Below are positions 40,344 to 48,773 of a stretch of 64,000 nucleotides of DNA, one piece after another. The notes beneath the pieces are model-generated. The model was given only the letters and a program-made list of their open reading frames with translations, had not been told where the DNA came from and did no database searches. Source of the DNA: Pseudomonas sp. (GTDB lineage Bacteria; Pseudomonadota; Gammaproteobacteria; Pseudomonadales; Pseudomonadaceae); contig JAUSOF010000017.1 in assembly GCA_030656145.1 (NCBI GenBank), positions 1 through 64,000 of the forward strand, written 5' to 3'. Numbering within the stretch: position 1 is the stretch's first letter; the number at the start of each line of letters is the position of its first letter. The translations under genes and the position numbers were made by a program.

Positions 40344-41702
40344 ATGCGTGAATCCATCACTTGGGACAGCAAGCTGCTTAGCCGCTATGGTCATGGCGAC
40401 GCCCGCCTCAGCTGCTATCCCGAGACCACGATGTTTCATCGCGGCATCGGTTCGCTGGATCTGCTGCGCGCCTTGCGTGGCAGCCGGCAGGCCCAGCGCG
40501 GGCTATCGCTTGCCGTGCAGTTGCCGCTCAACTGCGGTTTCAGCCAGCAGCGGGTGAGTTGTTCGCCAAGCCTATTCGCCGCCTACCAGGAGCGCCTGGA
40601 GCGGGAGATCGACACAATCAGCTGCCACCTGGGGCCGCAGCAACGGGTCAAGCAATTTCACCTGGCCGGCGGCAGCACGCCCAGTGCCGATCAACTGCAC
40701 CGGCTGGTCAGCCATCTGCGCCAGCGCTGCAATTTTCTCGATTATGACGAGGGCGATTACAGCATCGATATCCAGTTGCCCCACTCGGACTGGGCAACCA
40801 TGGGACGGCTGCGCGAGCTGGGCTTCAATCACGTCAGTATCGGCGTGCCTGATTTTGCCGCGGTCAGTGGGGCGGCGCTGGCCTGGCAGGACCCGCGGCA
40901 AATTCGCTCGCTGATCGATGCCGCCCGCGCACTCAACTATCGCTCGGTGAATATCGATATTGGCTACGGCCGTGCCTGGCAAACCCAGGCAAGTTTTGCA
41001 CGCAAGGTGGCGGCCATCATCGAGCTGCAGCCGAATCGAGTAACCGTTTTCGACTATGCCGATCCGCCGCAGCGCTATCGGACGCTGGGGCAATTTGCCG
41101 CCACAGGCTTATCTGGGCGCAAGGATACGCTGGCTATGCAGCGGCAATGCCTTGAGCAACTCAGCCGGGCAGGCTATCGCTATATCGGCATGGGCCTGTT
41201 CGCCCTGGCGGATGATGATCTGGTCATCGCCCAGGAAAACGCCAGCCTGCAGCGCAATTGCCAGGGCTTCAGTCAGCATGCGGACTGCGATCATATTGGC
41301 CTGGGCGTCGCAGCCATCAGCCAGATCGATGGTCTGTATGTGCAAAACAGTCGTGATCTACACAGCTATCAGGCGCAGCTCGACAGCGGCCAGTTGGCGA
41401 GCTGGCGCGGCTTTCGCTGCGGGCCTGACGACCGCCTGCGTAGCGAGGTGATTGAGCGGCTGATCTGTGACTTCGGCCTGGATATTCGGCGTATCGAGGC
41501 GCGCTACGGCCTGCTGTTTCGCGAGTATTTCGCCGATGCCTGGCCGGCCCTGGAGCAGATGCAGCGCGACGGCCTGCTCAGCCTCGATGAGGCGTTGATT
41601 GCGATTCTTCCCGCGGGTCGTTTACTCGCGCACTCGGTGTGCCGGTTGTTCGATCCCTCCAGCGCGGCGCCGCACGGGCAATCTGTTTCCCTGGCGCTTT
41701 AG
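40344..41702 (+). CDS. HemN-like protein lacking the radical-SAM cluster cysteines
   Basis: 452 residues aligning along their whole length with oxygen-independent coproporphyrinogen III dehydrogenase HemN (E. coli 457): WDSKLLSRYGHGDARLSCYP, VKQFHLAGGSTPSADQL, FNHVSIGVPDF, YRYIGMGLFALADDDLVIAQ and VIERLICDFGLD all have HemN counterparts. The [4Fe-4S] motif CxxxCxxC, which HemN has in IPFCHKLCYFCGC, is replaced by LPLNCGFSQQRVSC; by alignment the three ligands become Asn, Ser and Arg. GGGTPT is also changed to GGSTPS. It therefore should not do radical-SAM chemistry. The frame is intact, which argues for a retained non-catalytic role. ATG 40344 follows GGGGAG. Confidence 0.85.
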   Translation: MRESITWDSKLLSRYGHGDARLSCYPETTMFHRGIGSLDLLRALRGSRQAQRGLSLAVQLPLNCGFSQQRVSCSPSLFAAYQERLEREIDTISCHLGPQQRVKQFHLAGGSTPSADQLHRLVSHLRQRCNFLDYDEGDYSIDIQLPHSDWATMGRLRELGFNHVSIGVPDFAAVSGAALAWQDPRQIRSLIDAARALNYRSVNIDIGYGRAWQTQASFARKVAAIIELQPNRVTVFDYADPPQRYRTLGQFAATGLSGRKDTLAMQRQCLEQLSRAGYRYIGMGLFALADDDLVIAQENASLQRNCQGFSQHADCDHIGLGVAAISQIDGLYVQNSRDLHSYQAQLDSGQLASWRGFRCGPDDRLRSEVIERLICDFGLDIRRIEARYGLLFREYFADAWPALEQMQRDGLLSLDEALIAILPAGRLLAHSVCRLFDPSSAAPHGQSVSLAL

Positions 41703-41809
41703 CGCCAAAGGGCACCTGCGGCGCTGGGTCGCAGTCGCTGTAAGCGCCGCGCCAAGCCACTGCCCATAAGGGTTTGAGAGCTGCGCAGGGCATCCTTCTC
41801 CCAGAGGCA

Positions 41810-41825
41810 TACCTCCTTCGAGGAA
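41810..41825 (+). promoter_or_regulatory. NarL-like 7-2-7 inverted repeat before moaB
   Basis: TACCTCC-TT-CGAGGAA resembles the TACYYMT-N2-AKRRGTA arrangement of NarL sites and matches the motif at 48758-48773 in 13 of 16 bases. It is 60 bases before ATG 41885. Confidence 0.5.
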
Positions 41826-41884
41826 TGGGCTGTAGCACCGTACCGGTGCAGTCTGCGGCCAGACATTCTATGGAGACTTGCAGC

Positions 41885-42442
41885 ATGGCTCATCTGTCCA
41901 GCGCCGAATTCCAGGCATTACGCATCGCCGTCCTGACCGTCAGCGACACCCGCAATCTGGCCACCGATACCTCGGGGCAGACCCTGATCGAGAGCCTGGA
42001 GGCCGCCGGCCATACGCTGGTCGAGCGCGCCCTGGTGATCGACGATATCTGGCAGATCCGCGCGCGGCTCTGTGCCTGGATCGCCGACCCACTGGTGCAG
42101 GTGGTTCTGATCACCGGCGGCACTGGGTTCACCGCGCGGGACAACACCCCGCAAGCCGTGGCGCCCTTGCTGGACAAACAGGTCGATGGCTTCGGCGAAC
42201 TGTTCCGCCAGGTCTCGCTGGCGGAGATCGGCACCTCCAGCCTGCAGTCGCGTGCTGTGGCTGGGATCAGTAATGGCGTGCTGGTCTGCTGCCTGCCCGG
42301 TTCGCCCAACGCCTGCCGCACCGCCTGGGAGAAGATCCTGCGCGAGCAACTGGACAGCCGTACCGGGCCGTGCAACTTCGTCGCCCACCTCAAGCGTCTG
42401 GCCGATCAGCCGCCGGCGGCGTTCTGTGGAGCTCGCTCATGA
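41885..42442 (+). CDS. moaB: Molybdenum cofactor protein MoaB
   Basis: Molybdopterin adenylyltransferase/MoaB family, cytoplasmic; adenylates molybdopterin before molybdenum insertion. 185 residues with the MPT-binding signatures LTVSDTRNLATDTSGQTL, LITGGTGFTARDNTPQAV (about 77-94) and the VLVCCLPGSPNACRTAW loop. ATG 41885 is supported by GGAG 11 bases before and by homology; ATG 41870 is also in frame. The stop overlaps the moeA start (ATGA). In P. aeruginosa moaB1-moeA1 also precede the ubiUVT genes (PA3915-PA3911). Confidence 0.95.
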   Translation: MAHLSSAEFQALRIAVLTVSDTRNLATDTSGQTLIESLEAAGHTLVERALVIDDIWQIRARLCAWIADPLVQVVLITGGTGFTARDNTPQAVAPLLDKQVDGFGELFRQVSLAEIGTSSLQSRAVAGISNGVLVCCLPGSPNACRTAWEKILREQLDSRTGPCNFVAHLKRLADQPPAAFCGARS

Positions 42443-43671
42443 GCGCCTGCGGCTGCGACGGTAACAACCTGCGGCCAGTTGATCAGGCCATCGCCGAATT
42501 GCTGGCGCGTGCGCCGGCGCCGCCACCCGTGGAGCGGGTGGCCCTGAGCCAGGCGCTCGGCCGGGTGCTGGGCGAGCCGTTAATCGCGCCGTTCGAGGTG
42601 CCTGCCTGGGACAACAGTGCGATGGACGGTTATGCCTTGCGCGCCGCCGATCTGCCGGCCGCGGGTGGTTGCCTGCCGCTGGCCGGGCGGATTGCCGCCG
42701 GCGACGCGGCTGCCCAAGCCTTGCCCGCCGGCCATGCGGTGCGCATCTTCACCGGCGCGCCATTGCCGCCGGGCGCCGACAGCGTGGTGATGCAGGAGCA
42801 ATGCAGGCTCGAAGAGGGCCGGGTGTGGTTGCCGCCGGTACAGGGCGGTGAGCATGTGCGTCGGCGCGGCGAGGAACTGGCTGCCGGCACTCAGGTGCTC
42901 AGCGCCGGGCAGCGCCTGCGCCCTCAGGAACTGGGCCTGCTGGCCAGTTTCGGCATCGACCGGGTGGCGGTCTACCGACGCCTGCGGGTCGGTCTGCTAA
43001 GCAGCGGCAACGAGTTGCGCGAGCCGGGTGCGGCGCTGCAGCCCGGACAGATCTACAACGCCAACCGCTACAGCCTGGCGGGCGTACTGAGCAGCCTCGG
43101 CCTGGAAGTCCACGATTACGAGATCATGGCCGACGAACTGGCGGCCAGCCGCGATGCTTTGAGCCTGGCCGCTTCGGAGTGGGACATGCTGATCACCTCC
43201 GGCGGGGTGTCGGTCGGCGAGGAAGATCACCTCAAGCAGGCGATCCGCGAGCTGGGCGAATTGCACCTGTGGCGCCTGGCGATCCAGCCGGGCAAGCCGC
43301 TGGCCTTCGGCGAAGTGGGCGGCAAACCCTGGATCGGCTTGCCGGGCAATCCGGCAGCCGCCTTGATCACTGCGCTGGTGGTGGCGCGGCCCTTTCTGCT
43401 GCGCGCCCAGGGCTGTCTGGATGTGTTGCCGCAACCCGTGCGTCTGCCCGCCGGATTCGCCTGGCGCAAGGTCAACGGTCGCCGCCAGTACCTGCGTGCA
43501 CGACTGCAACATCAGGACGGTCAGCTGCGTGTATGCCTGCACCCGCAACAGGGCTCGGCCATGCTCACCTCGACCTGCTGGGCCGACGGACTGGCGCTGG
43601 TCGAGGTTGGGCAGACGTTGGAGGAGGGCGATCTGCTCGATTACCTGCCGTTCAGTGCGCTGCTGCATTAA
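42439..43671 (+). CDS. moeA: Molybdopterin molybdenumtransferase MoeA
   Basis: Inserts molybdenum into adenylated molybdopterin, needed for nitrate reductase. The 410 residues have the family length and motifs: VPAWDNSAMDGYALRAAD near 55, RIFTGAPLPPGADSVVMQEQ near 100, LITSGGVSVGEEDHLKQA near 250 and GLPGNPAAALITALVVARPFL near 300. ATG 42439 overlaps the moaB stop by four bases. The gene ends 200 bp before ubiU, which has its own ANR-type promoter. Confidence 0.95.
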   Translation: MSACGCDGNNLRPVDQAIAELLARAPAPPPVERVALSQALGRVLGEPLIAPFEVPAWDNSAMDGYALRAADLPAAGGCLPLAGRIAAGDAAAQALPAGHAVRIFTGAPLPPGADSVVMQEQCRLEEGRVWLPPVQGGEHVRRRGEELAAGTQVLSAGQRLRPQELGLLASFGIDRVAVYRRLRVGLLSSGNELREPGAALQPGQIYNANRYSLAGVLSSLGLEVHDYEIMADELAASRDALSLAASEWDMLITSGGVSVGEEDHLKQAIRELGELHLWRLAIQPGKPLAFGEVGGKPWIGLPGNPAAALITALVVARPFLLRAQGCLDVLPQPVRLPAGFAWRKVNGRRQYLRARLQHQDGQLRVCLHPQQGSAMLTSTCWADGLALVEVGQTLEEGDLLDYLPFSALLH

Positions 43672-43797
43672 GTAGCGTAGGAAGGGCCGCCCCGTCTTCG
43701 ATGCCGCGTTGTTGTGCAGCAAACGCAGCGAATAATGTAGGAGTCAGGCGATGTGGCGAATCGACCCAGTAACCGTGGCCGGACGAGTCGAGGCTTG

Positions 43798-43839
43798 TTG
43801 ACCGCGGTCAAGGCCTCGCTCAGAGCCAGACCCTACAGT
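43798..43839 (+). promoter_or_regulatory. ubiU: Class II ANR/DNR promoter of ubiUVT
   Basis: TTGAC-CGCG-GTCAA (43798-43811) is a perfectly symmetrical FNR-family box. A site centred at -41.5 predicts a start at 43846 and a -10 at 43834-43839, where TACAGT is found (4 of 6 bases of TATAAT). The start codon is 26 bases further, behind AAGGAG. Confidence 0.8.
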
Positions 43840-43871
43840 GCCCGGCAGTATTCCTTCCGCAAGGAGTTTCC

Positions 43872-44867
43872 ATGCAACTGGTTTGTCCCGCAGGCAGCTT
43901 GCCTGCCCTCAAGGCCGCGGTTCGGCAGGGCGCCGACGCCGTCTATGTCGGCTTTCGCAATGACACCAATGCCCGCCATTTTTCGGGTTTGAATCTCGAC
44001 GACAAGCAATTGGAAAGCGGCCTGCAGCTGATCCGTCAGCAGGGCCGGCAGCTCTATATCGCGGTCAACACCTACGCCCAGCCGGATGGCTGGGTACGCT
44101 GGCAGCGTGCGGTCGACCAGGCCGCGGCCCTGGGGGTGGACGCCCTGATCGCCGCCGATCCGGGGGTGCTGGCCTATGCCAGCCGCCGCCATCCCGACCT
44201 CAATCTGCATCTGTCGGTGCAGGGCTCGGCGACCAATGCCGCCGCGCTGACGCTCTATCAGCAGCGCTATGGCATCCGCCGCGCGGTGTTGCCACGGGTG
44301 CTGTCGCTGGCCCAGGTGCGCCAGGTGGCGGAGAAGAGTCCGGTGCCAATCGAGGTATTCGCCTTCGGCAGCCTGTGCATCATGGCCGAGGGCCGTTGCC
44401 ACCTGTCGTCCTACCTCACCGGCGAGTCGCCCAACCTGTGCGGCGTCTGCTCGCCGGCCAAGGCGGTGCGCTGGCAGGAAGATGCCGAGGGCCTCAGCTC
44501 GCGCCTCAATGGCGTGCTGATTGACCGCTACGCCAAGGACGAACCGGCCGGTTACCCGACCCTGTGCAAGGGTCGCTTCCTGGTCAACGGCCAGCGCTTC
44601 CATGCCCTGGAAGAGCCGACCAGCCTGAACACCTTAGACCTGATCCCGCAGCTCGCTGCAATCGGCGTGAGCGCGGTAAAAATCGAGGGTCGCCAGCGCA
44701 GTCCGGCCTATGTCGAGCAGGTCACCCGGGTCTGGCGCTCGGCGCTGGATGCCTATGACCGCGCGCCGCAGAACTTCACGGTGCAGCCGCAGTGGCGCAG
44801 CGCCCTGGACAGCTTGTCCGAGGGCAGCCAGACCACGCTGGGCGCCTATCACCGTTCCTGGCAATGA
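43872..44867 (+). CDS. ubiU: O2-independent ubiquinone hydroxylation protein UbiU (U32 family)
   Basis: With UbiV and UbiT it allows ubiquinone synthesis without oxygen; UbiU-UbiV form a [4Fe-4S] heterodimer that takes hydroxyl groups from prephenate. The 331 residues keep the four cluster ligands at the same numbers as E. coli UbiU: C169 (FGSLCIMAEG), C176 (GRCHLSSYL), C193 (CGVCSPAK) and C232 (TLCKGRF). The start MQLVCPAGSLPALKAAVRQGAD is diagnostic. It is the first gene of ubiU-ubiV-ubiT, with 10 bp before ubiV. Confidence 0.96.
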   Translation: MQLVCPAGSLPALKAAVRQGADAVYVGFRNDTNARHFSGLNLDDKQLESGLQLIRQQGRQLYIAVNTYAQPDGWVRWQRAVDQAAALGVDALIAADPGVLAYASRRHPDLNLHLSVQGSATNAAALTLYQQRYGIRRAVLPRVLSLAQVRQVAEKSPVPIEVFAFGSLCIMAEGRCHLSSYLTGESPNLCGVCSPAKAVRWQEDAEGLSSRLNGVLIDRYAKDEPAGYPTLCKGRFLVNGQRFHALEEPTSLNTLDLIPQLAAIGVSAVKIEGRQRSPAYVEQVTRVWRSALDAYDRAPQNFTVQPQWRSALDSLSEGSQTTLGAYHRSWQ

Positions 44868-44877
44868 GGAGATCATC

Positions 44878-45765
44878 ATGAAGCTCAGCCTGGGCCCCGT
44901 CCTGTTCTACTGGAACCGCGAAAAACTGTTGGATTTCTACGCCGAAATGGCCGAACAGCCCCTCGATGTCATCTACCTCGGCGAGACGGTGTGCGCCAAG
45001 CGTCGCGCTCTCGGCCTGGATGACTGGCTCGGCCTGGCCCGCGAGCTGGGTGAATGCAGCCGCGTCGAACGGGTGCTTTCGGGCCTGGCGCTGGTCGAGG
45101 CGGCTTCCGAGCTGTCCAGCCTGAAGCGTCTGTGCGACAACGGCGAACTGCTGGTGGAGGCCAACGACATGGGCGCGGTGCAGTTCTTGCACGAGCGCAG
45201 GCTGCCCTTCGTCGCCGGCCCCGCCCTCAATCTGTACAACGGCCATGCCCTGGCTGAGCTGATCGACTGCGGTCTGCAACGCTGGGTGCCGCCGGTCGAA
45301 TGCTCCGGCGCACTGATTCGCCACACCCTGGAGCAACTCGACAGCCTCGGCCTGGCGCGTCCCGAGGTGGAATTGTTCGCCTACGGGCATCTGCCCTTGG
45401 CCTACTCGGCGCGCTGCTTCACCGCTCGCGCGGAAAACCGGCCCAAGGACGACTGTCAGATCTGCTGCGAGAGTTTCCCGGAAGGCATCGTGCTGCACAG
45501 CCAGGAGGGCGAGGCGTTGTTCACCCTCAACGGCATTCAGACCATGTCGGCCAAGGTCAATAACCTGCTCGCCGACTATGCCCAGCTGGCCGCGGCCGGC
45601 GCGGACCTGCTGCGCCTGAGCCCGCGCGCCGAGGGCATGGCCGGGGTCATCGCGGCCTTCGATACGGTGCGCTGTGGTGCGTTGCCGCCGCTGGCGGTGG
45701 AAGGCTGTAACGGTTATTGGCACGGCCGCCCGGGCATGCTGCGTGCCGACGAGGTGGTGTTATGA
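44878..45765 (+). CDS. ubiV: O2-independent ubiquinone hydroxylation protein UbiV (U32 family)
   Basis: Partner of UbiU. The 295 residues keep the E. coli UbiV cluster ligands at the same positions: C39 (LGETVCAKRR), C180 (SARCFTARA), C193 and C197 (DDCQICCESF). ATG 44878 follows GAGGAG. The frame remains open 168 bases upstream inside ubiU, but only this start matches homologues. The stop overlaps ubiT as ATGA. Adjacent co-transcription fits the obligate heterodimer. Confidence 0.95.
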   Translation: MKLSLGPVLFYWNREKLLDFYAEMAEQPLDVIYLGETVCAKRRALGLDDWLGLARELGECSRVERVLSGLALVEAASELSSLKRLCDNGELLVEANDMGAVQFLHERRLPFVAGPALNLYNGHALAELIDCGLQRWVPPVECSGALIRHTLEQLDSLGLARPEVELFAYGHLPLAYSARCFTARAENRPKDDCQICCESFPEGIVLHSQEGEALFTLNGIQTMSAKVNNLLADYAQLAAAGADLLRLSPRAEGMAGVIAAFDTVRCGALPPLAVEGCNGYWHGRPGMLRADEVVL

Positions 45766-46262
45766 AGACCTTGGCCCGCCTGGCCATGCGTGTTGGCACG
45801 CCACTCTTGCCGCTGGGTCGCCATGTGCCATTCCCGCTGCAGCGTCTGGTGCTGGAAAAAGTCATTGCCCGCCTGTTCGCCGACCCCCTGGCGGCGGGCG
45901 AATTCGACCTGCTGCAGGGCCGTTGGCTGCGGCTGGAAATCAGTGATTTGCAGCTGGCCTGGTGCCTGACCCGCGACCAGAGTGGCCTGCGCATTGCCGC
46001 CGAGGCGCCGGTGGATGTTTGCATCCGCGGCAACTGGCGCGAGTTCCTTCTGCTGGCCAGTCGTCAGGAGGACCCGGATACCCTGTTTTTCCGCCGCCGC
46101 CTGATGATCGAGGGCGACACCGACCTGGGCCTGGGGATCAAGAACCTGCTCGACAGCCTCGACCCCGATGACCTGCCGCCGCGCCTGTGGCAGTTGATCT
46201 GCGCGCTGGGCGAGGCGGTTGAAGTCCCGGTGGCACAGGGCAAGGGCGAGGTTTTTCCCTAG
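45762..46262 (+). CDS. ubiT: Ubiquinone biosynthesis accessory factor UbiT (SCP2 domain)
   Basis: A lipid-binding SCP2-domain protein that presents polyprenyl intermediates to the anaerobic ubiquinone pathway; the counterpart of UbiJ. The 166 residues include the SCP2 core (LQLAWCLTRDQSGLRIAAEA, VDVCIRGNWREFLLLASRQ, DTLFFRRRLMIEGDTDLG and LGIKNLLDSLD). ATG 45762 overlaps the ubiV stop by four bases. Confidence 0.93.
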   Translation: MKTLARLAMRVGTPLLPLGRHVPFPLQRLVLEKVIARLFADPLAAGEFDLLQGRWLRLEISDLQLAWCLTRDQSGLRIAAEAPVDVCIRGNWREFLLLASRQEDPDTLFFRRRLMIEGDTDLGLGIKNLLDSLDPDDLPPRLWQLICALGEAVEVPVAQGKGEVFP

Positions 46263-46345
46263 GCGGGCTGCCGAACAACTACGCCGGATGATGTGGCGAG
46301 CTTCTGACGATGATCAATTCAATTGCATGATGCAAAGGGCTCGAT

Positions 46346-47941
46346 ATGTCTGACACCTTGGCGCACGGAATTCAGCGGCTACTACGCGGTTTTGGCCTGC
46401 GCACCCTCAACACCCAGTTCTTCTTTTCCTACAGCCTGATCTTTCTCTGCGCGGCACTCACTGCCGGGGTGCTGTTTACCTCCGACCAGGATGCCCGGCA
46501 GCTGGATATGGCCGGCGCGCAACGCATGCTCAGCCAGAAAATGGCCAAGGAGAGCCTGCTGGTCGCGCAAGGGGCGTTGCCGCTGGCGAGCCTGGAGGCG
46601 ACCCTGCAACGCTTCGAGCGTGCCCATCGCCTGCTGGTGCAAGGCGATCCGGGGCAAGGCGTCGCCGCGGTAGCGTTGCCGGCCGCCCAGCAGCGGCTGC
46701 GTCAGGTCGATCAGGCCTGGAGCCGTTACCGCACCCTGGTGCTGGCTGTGGCCCAGGGCGACAGCGCGGCGTTGCCAACACTGGCCAGCGACTCGGAAAC
46801 CTTGCTCGCGGCCAGCAACGACGTGGTGCTACTGATGTCGGCCGCGGCCAACCGCAGTGCCACTGTGCAGCTTTGGGTGGCGCTGGGTTCGACCCTGGCC
46901 ATCCTGTTGCTGGTGATACTCGGGCGGGTGGCGGGGATGAACTGGCTGATGCGCCAGATCGATGAGCTGCGCGGCCGGCTCGAACGGGTCAGTCAGGGCG
47001 ATTTCTCCCAGCAGTTGGCGGTGGCTTATGCCGACAATGAATTGGGCCAGATCAGTACCGCCTACAACCGCTTGCTGCAACAGGTCGGCGACATGATTCG
47101 CGCAGTGCGCCTGGCCGCTGAGCAGGCCGATGGTCATTGCAGCCACATGGCTGCGGTTGCGGGCGAAAGTGCGCGCAGCGTGGTCGGCCAGCAGGCCGAG
47201 ATCGATCAGGTGGCCACTGCCATGCAGGAAATGCTCGCCACCGCCCAGGAAGTCGCGCGCAGCACCGTGGCGGCAGCGACGGCGGCCGACACCGCCGACG
47301 ACGAGACCGGTAATGGTCGCGACATCATGCGCAGTTCGGTCGCCGCCATTCGCGATCTGTCCGGACATGTCGATGGGTTATCCGAGTTGATGTTGCAGCT
47401 GGCCACCGACAGTCAGGAAATCGGTCGGGTGCTGGGCGTGATCAGTGCGATTGCCGACCAGACTAATCTGCTTGCGTTGAATGCCGCCATCGAGGCGGCC
47501 AGGGCCGGTGAGCAGGGCCGCGGTTTTGCCGTGGTTGCCGATGAGGTGCGCAACCTGGCCGCACGAACCCAGAGTTCTGCCGGCGAGATCAGCGGCCTGA
47601 TCGAACGCCTGCAGCAGCAGACCGGACGCGCCGGTCGGGCCATGGACGAATCGCGGCGGGGCAGCGATGCCACTTTGCTGCAGATCGAAGCCGCCCAGGG
47701 CGCCCTGGAAAACATCGTCGGCGCGGTGCAGACCATTCGCGGCATGACCAACCAGATCGCCACGGCGGCCGAGGAGCAGTGCCAGGTGGCCGACGACATG
47801 CACCGTTCGCTGACCCATATCGCCGGTATCGCCGATCAGGCCGCTGTGTCCACCCGCGATACCGAGTCGAGCAGCCAGGCCATCACCCGCAGCATGGATG
47901 GACTGCAAGCGCTGACCGGCCGTTTTCAGTTACAGGGTTGA
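46346..47941 (+). CDS. Methyl-accepting chemotaxis protein with PilJ/NarX-like sensor domain
   Basis: 531 residues: helix 1 at about 24-45 (FFSYSLIFLCAALTAGVLF), a short periplasmic four-helix PilJ-type domain (about 46-175), helix 2 (LWVALGSTLAILLLVILG), HAMP (about 200-255) and a cytoplasmic signalling domain with the hairpin tip NAAIEAARAGEQGRGFAVVA. The periplasmic LDMAGAQRMLSQKMAKESLL corresponds to the P-box of NarX and of the nitrate receptor McpN of P. aeruginosa. Nitrate or nitrite sensing is inferred from this and from the neighbourhood. No CheR-docking pentapeptide is seen at the C-terminus. Confidence 0.88.
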   Translation: MSDTLAHGIQRLLRGFGLRTLNTQFFFSYSLIFLCAALTAGVLFTSDQDARQLDMAGAQRMLSQKMAKESLLVAQGALPLASLEATLQRFERAHRLLVQGDPGQGVAAVALPAAQQRLRQVDQAWSRYRTLVLAVAQGDSAALPTLASDSETLLAASNDVVLLMSAAANRSATVQLWVALGSTLAILLLVILGRVAGMNWLMRQIDELRGRLERVSQGDFSQQLAVAYADNELGQISTAYNRLLQQVGDMIRAVRLAAEQADGHCSHMAAVAGESARSVVGQQAEIDQVATAMQEMLATAQEVARSTVAAATAADTADDETGNGRDIMRSSVAAIRDLSGHVDGLSELMLQLATDSQEIGRVLGVISAIADQTNLLALNAAIEAARAGEQGRGFAVVADEVRNLAARTQSSAGEISGLIERLQQQTGRAGRAMDESRRGSDATLLQIEAAQGALENIVGAVQTIRGMTNQIATAAEEQCQVADDMHRSLTHIAGIADQAAVSTRDTESSSQAITRSMDGLQALTGRFQLQG

Positions 47942-48016
47942 GCGGCGAACGATGGGCAGAGCACTCACGCCAAGGCGCTGTTGTCGAGGCGGCGGCAGAA
48001 GATCCTGCAGCCTGGT

Positions 48017-48694
48017 TCACTCGCAGTAGCGGGTCAGTCGGAGCGTATTGATGATGCGAATGTTGCGCCGCTCCATGGCGATCAGCCCGGCATCGATCAG
48101 CCGATGCAGGATGCGCGAGAAAGTTTCTGGCTGAATCCCCAACTGCGAGGCGATCAGGCGTTTTGGCACGCTGAGCTTGATCTGGCCATTGCCGGCCGCC
48201 TGTTCCTGGCAGAGAAAAAGCACCACCCGGCGGCTGGCATTGGCCACGGCCAGGGTGTCGATTTCAGTCAGTCGCTGGTCCAGGCGGGTACTTAGACTGG
48301 TCAGCAGTTTCAGGCAGATACTCGGTTGCACTTCGAGCAGGTGGCGATAGTGGGCACCGTCGATGCTTACCAGGCAACTGGGTTTCAGTGCGCTGGCGGT
48401 TACCTGATAGTGGCGGGTATCGCAGAACAGCAGGGACTCGGCAAAAACCTGCCCCGGCGGGATGACCTCGACCAGTTTCTCGTTACCCTCGGGCAGTACG
48501 CGGGTCAGGATGATCTGCCCTTCCAGCAGCAGGTAGAAACGCTCCGCCAGATCGCCCTGGTGGAAGAGAATGTCGAGGCTGTGCAAGCGTCGATGAATCG
48601 CCAGGTTGCCGACTTCCTGAAAAGCGCTGTCGGACAACCCTTGAAACAAGGGGTGCTCGCGCAGAATGGCAAGGGTCGTAGAGTCGCTCAGCAT
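48017..48694 (-). CDS. dnr: Crp/Fnr-family regulator of the DNR type
   Basis: 225 residues: cyclic-nucleotide-like sensor barrel (about 15-130; DILFHQGDLAERFYLLLEGQ), a dimerisation helix and a winged helix-turn-helix (VPKRLIASQLGIQPETFSRILHRL, about 168-191) in which QPETFSRI is the DNR/NnrR-type recognition helix. There is no N-terminal Cys cluster, so it should not sense oxygen as FNR/ANR does. Close relatives (DNR of P. aeruginosa, DnrS/DnrD of P. stutzeri) bind haem and respond to NO. The recognition helix predicts binding to TTGAY-N4-RTCAA boxes such as those at 40273 and 43798. It is divergent from the carbonic anhydrase gene. Confidence 0.85.
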   Translation of the reverse strand: MLSDSTTLAILREHPLFQGLSDSAFQEVGNLAIHRRLHSLDILFHQGDLAERFYLLLEGQIILTRVLPEGNEKLVEVIPPGQVFAESLLFCDTRHYQVTASALKPSCLVSIDGAHYRHLLEVQPSICLKLLTSLSTRLDQRLTEIDTLAVANASRRVVLFLCQEQAAGNGQIKLSVPKRLIASQLGIQPETFSRILHRLIDAGLIAMERRNIRIINTLRLTRYCE

Positions 48695-48757
48695 GGTTCA
48701 CCTCAGTAGCCAGCATCTTAGGCGCGCCAGCCGGGCGGCAACATTCCTCCTCGGCAC

Positions 48758-48773
48758 TACCTCTTTGGAGGCA
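48758..48773. promoter_or_regulatory. NarL-like 7-2-7 inverted repeat between dnr-like gene and carbonic anhydrase gene
   Basis: TACCTCT-TT-GGAGGCA: the left half fits the NarL heptamer TACYYMT exactly and the right half is a near-inverted copy. It is 64 bases upstream of the dnr-like start and closely matches 41810-41825. A partly symmetrical TTGAC-CGTC-GACAA lies at 48806-48819 on the same stretch. Confidence 0.5.

Noticed and set aside
46304..46317. CTGAC-GATG-ATCAA as an ANR/DNR box for the chemoreceptor gene
   Set aside because: Its class II geometry would place the transcription start at about 46352, inside the coding sequence, which needs the upstream ATG 46346 for its first helix region. 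It may be coincidental.
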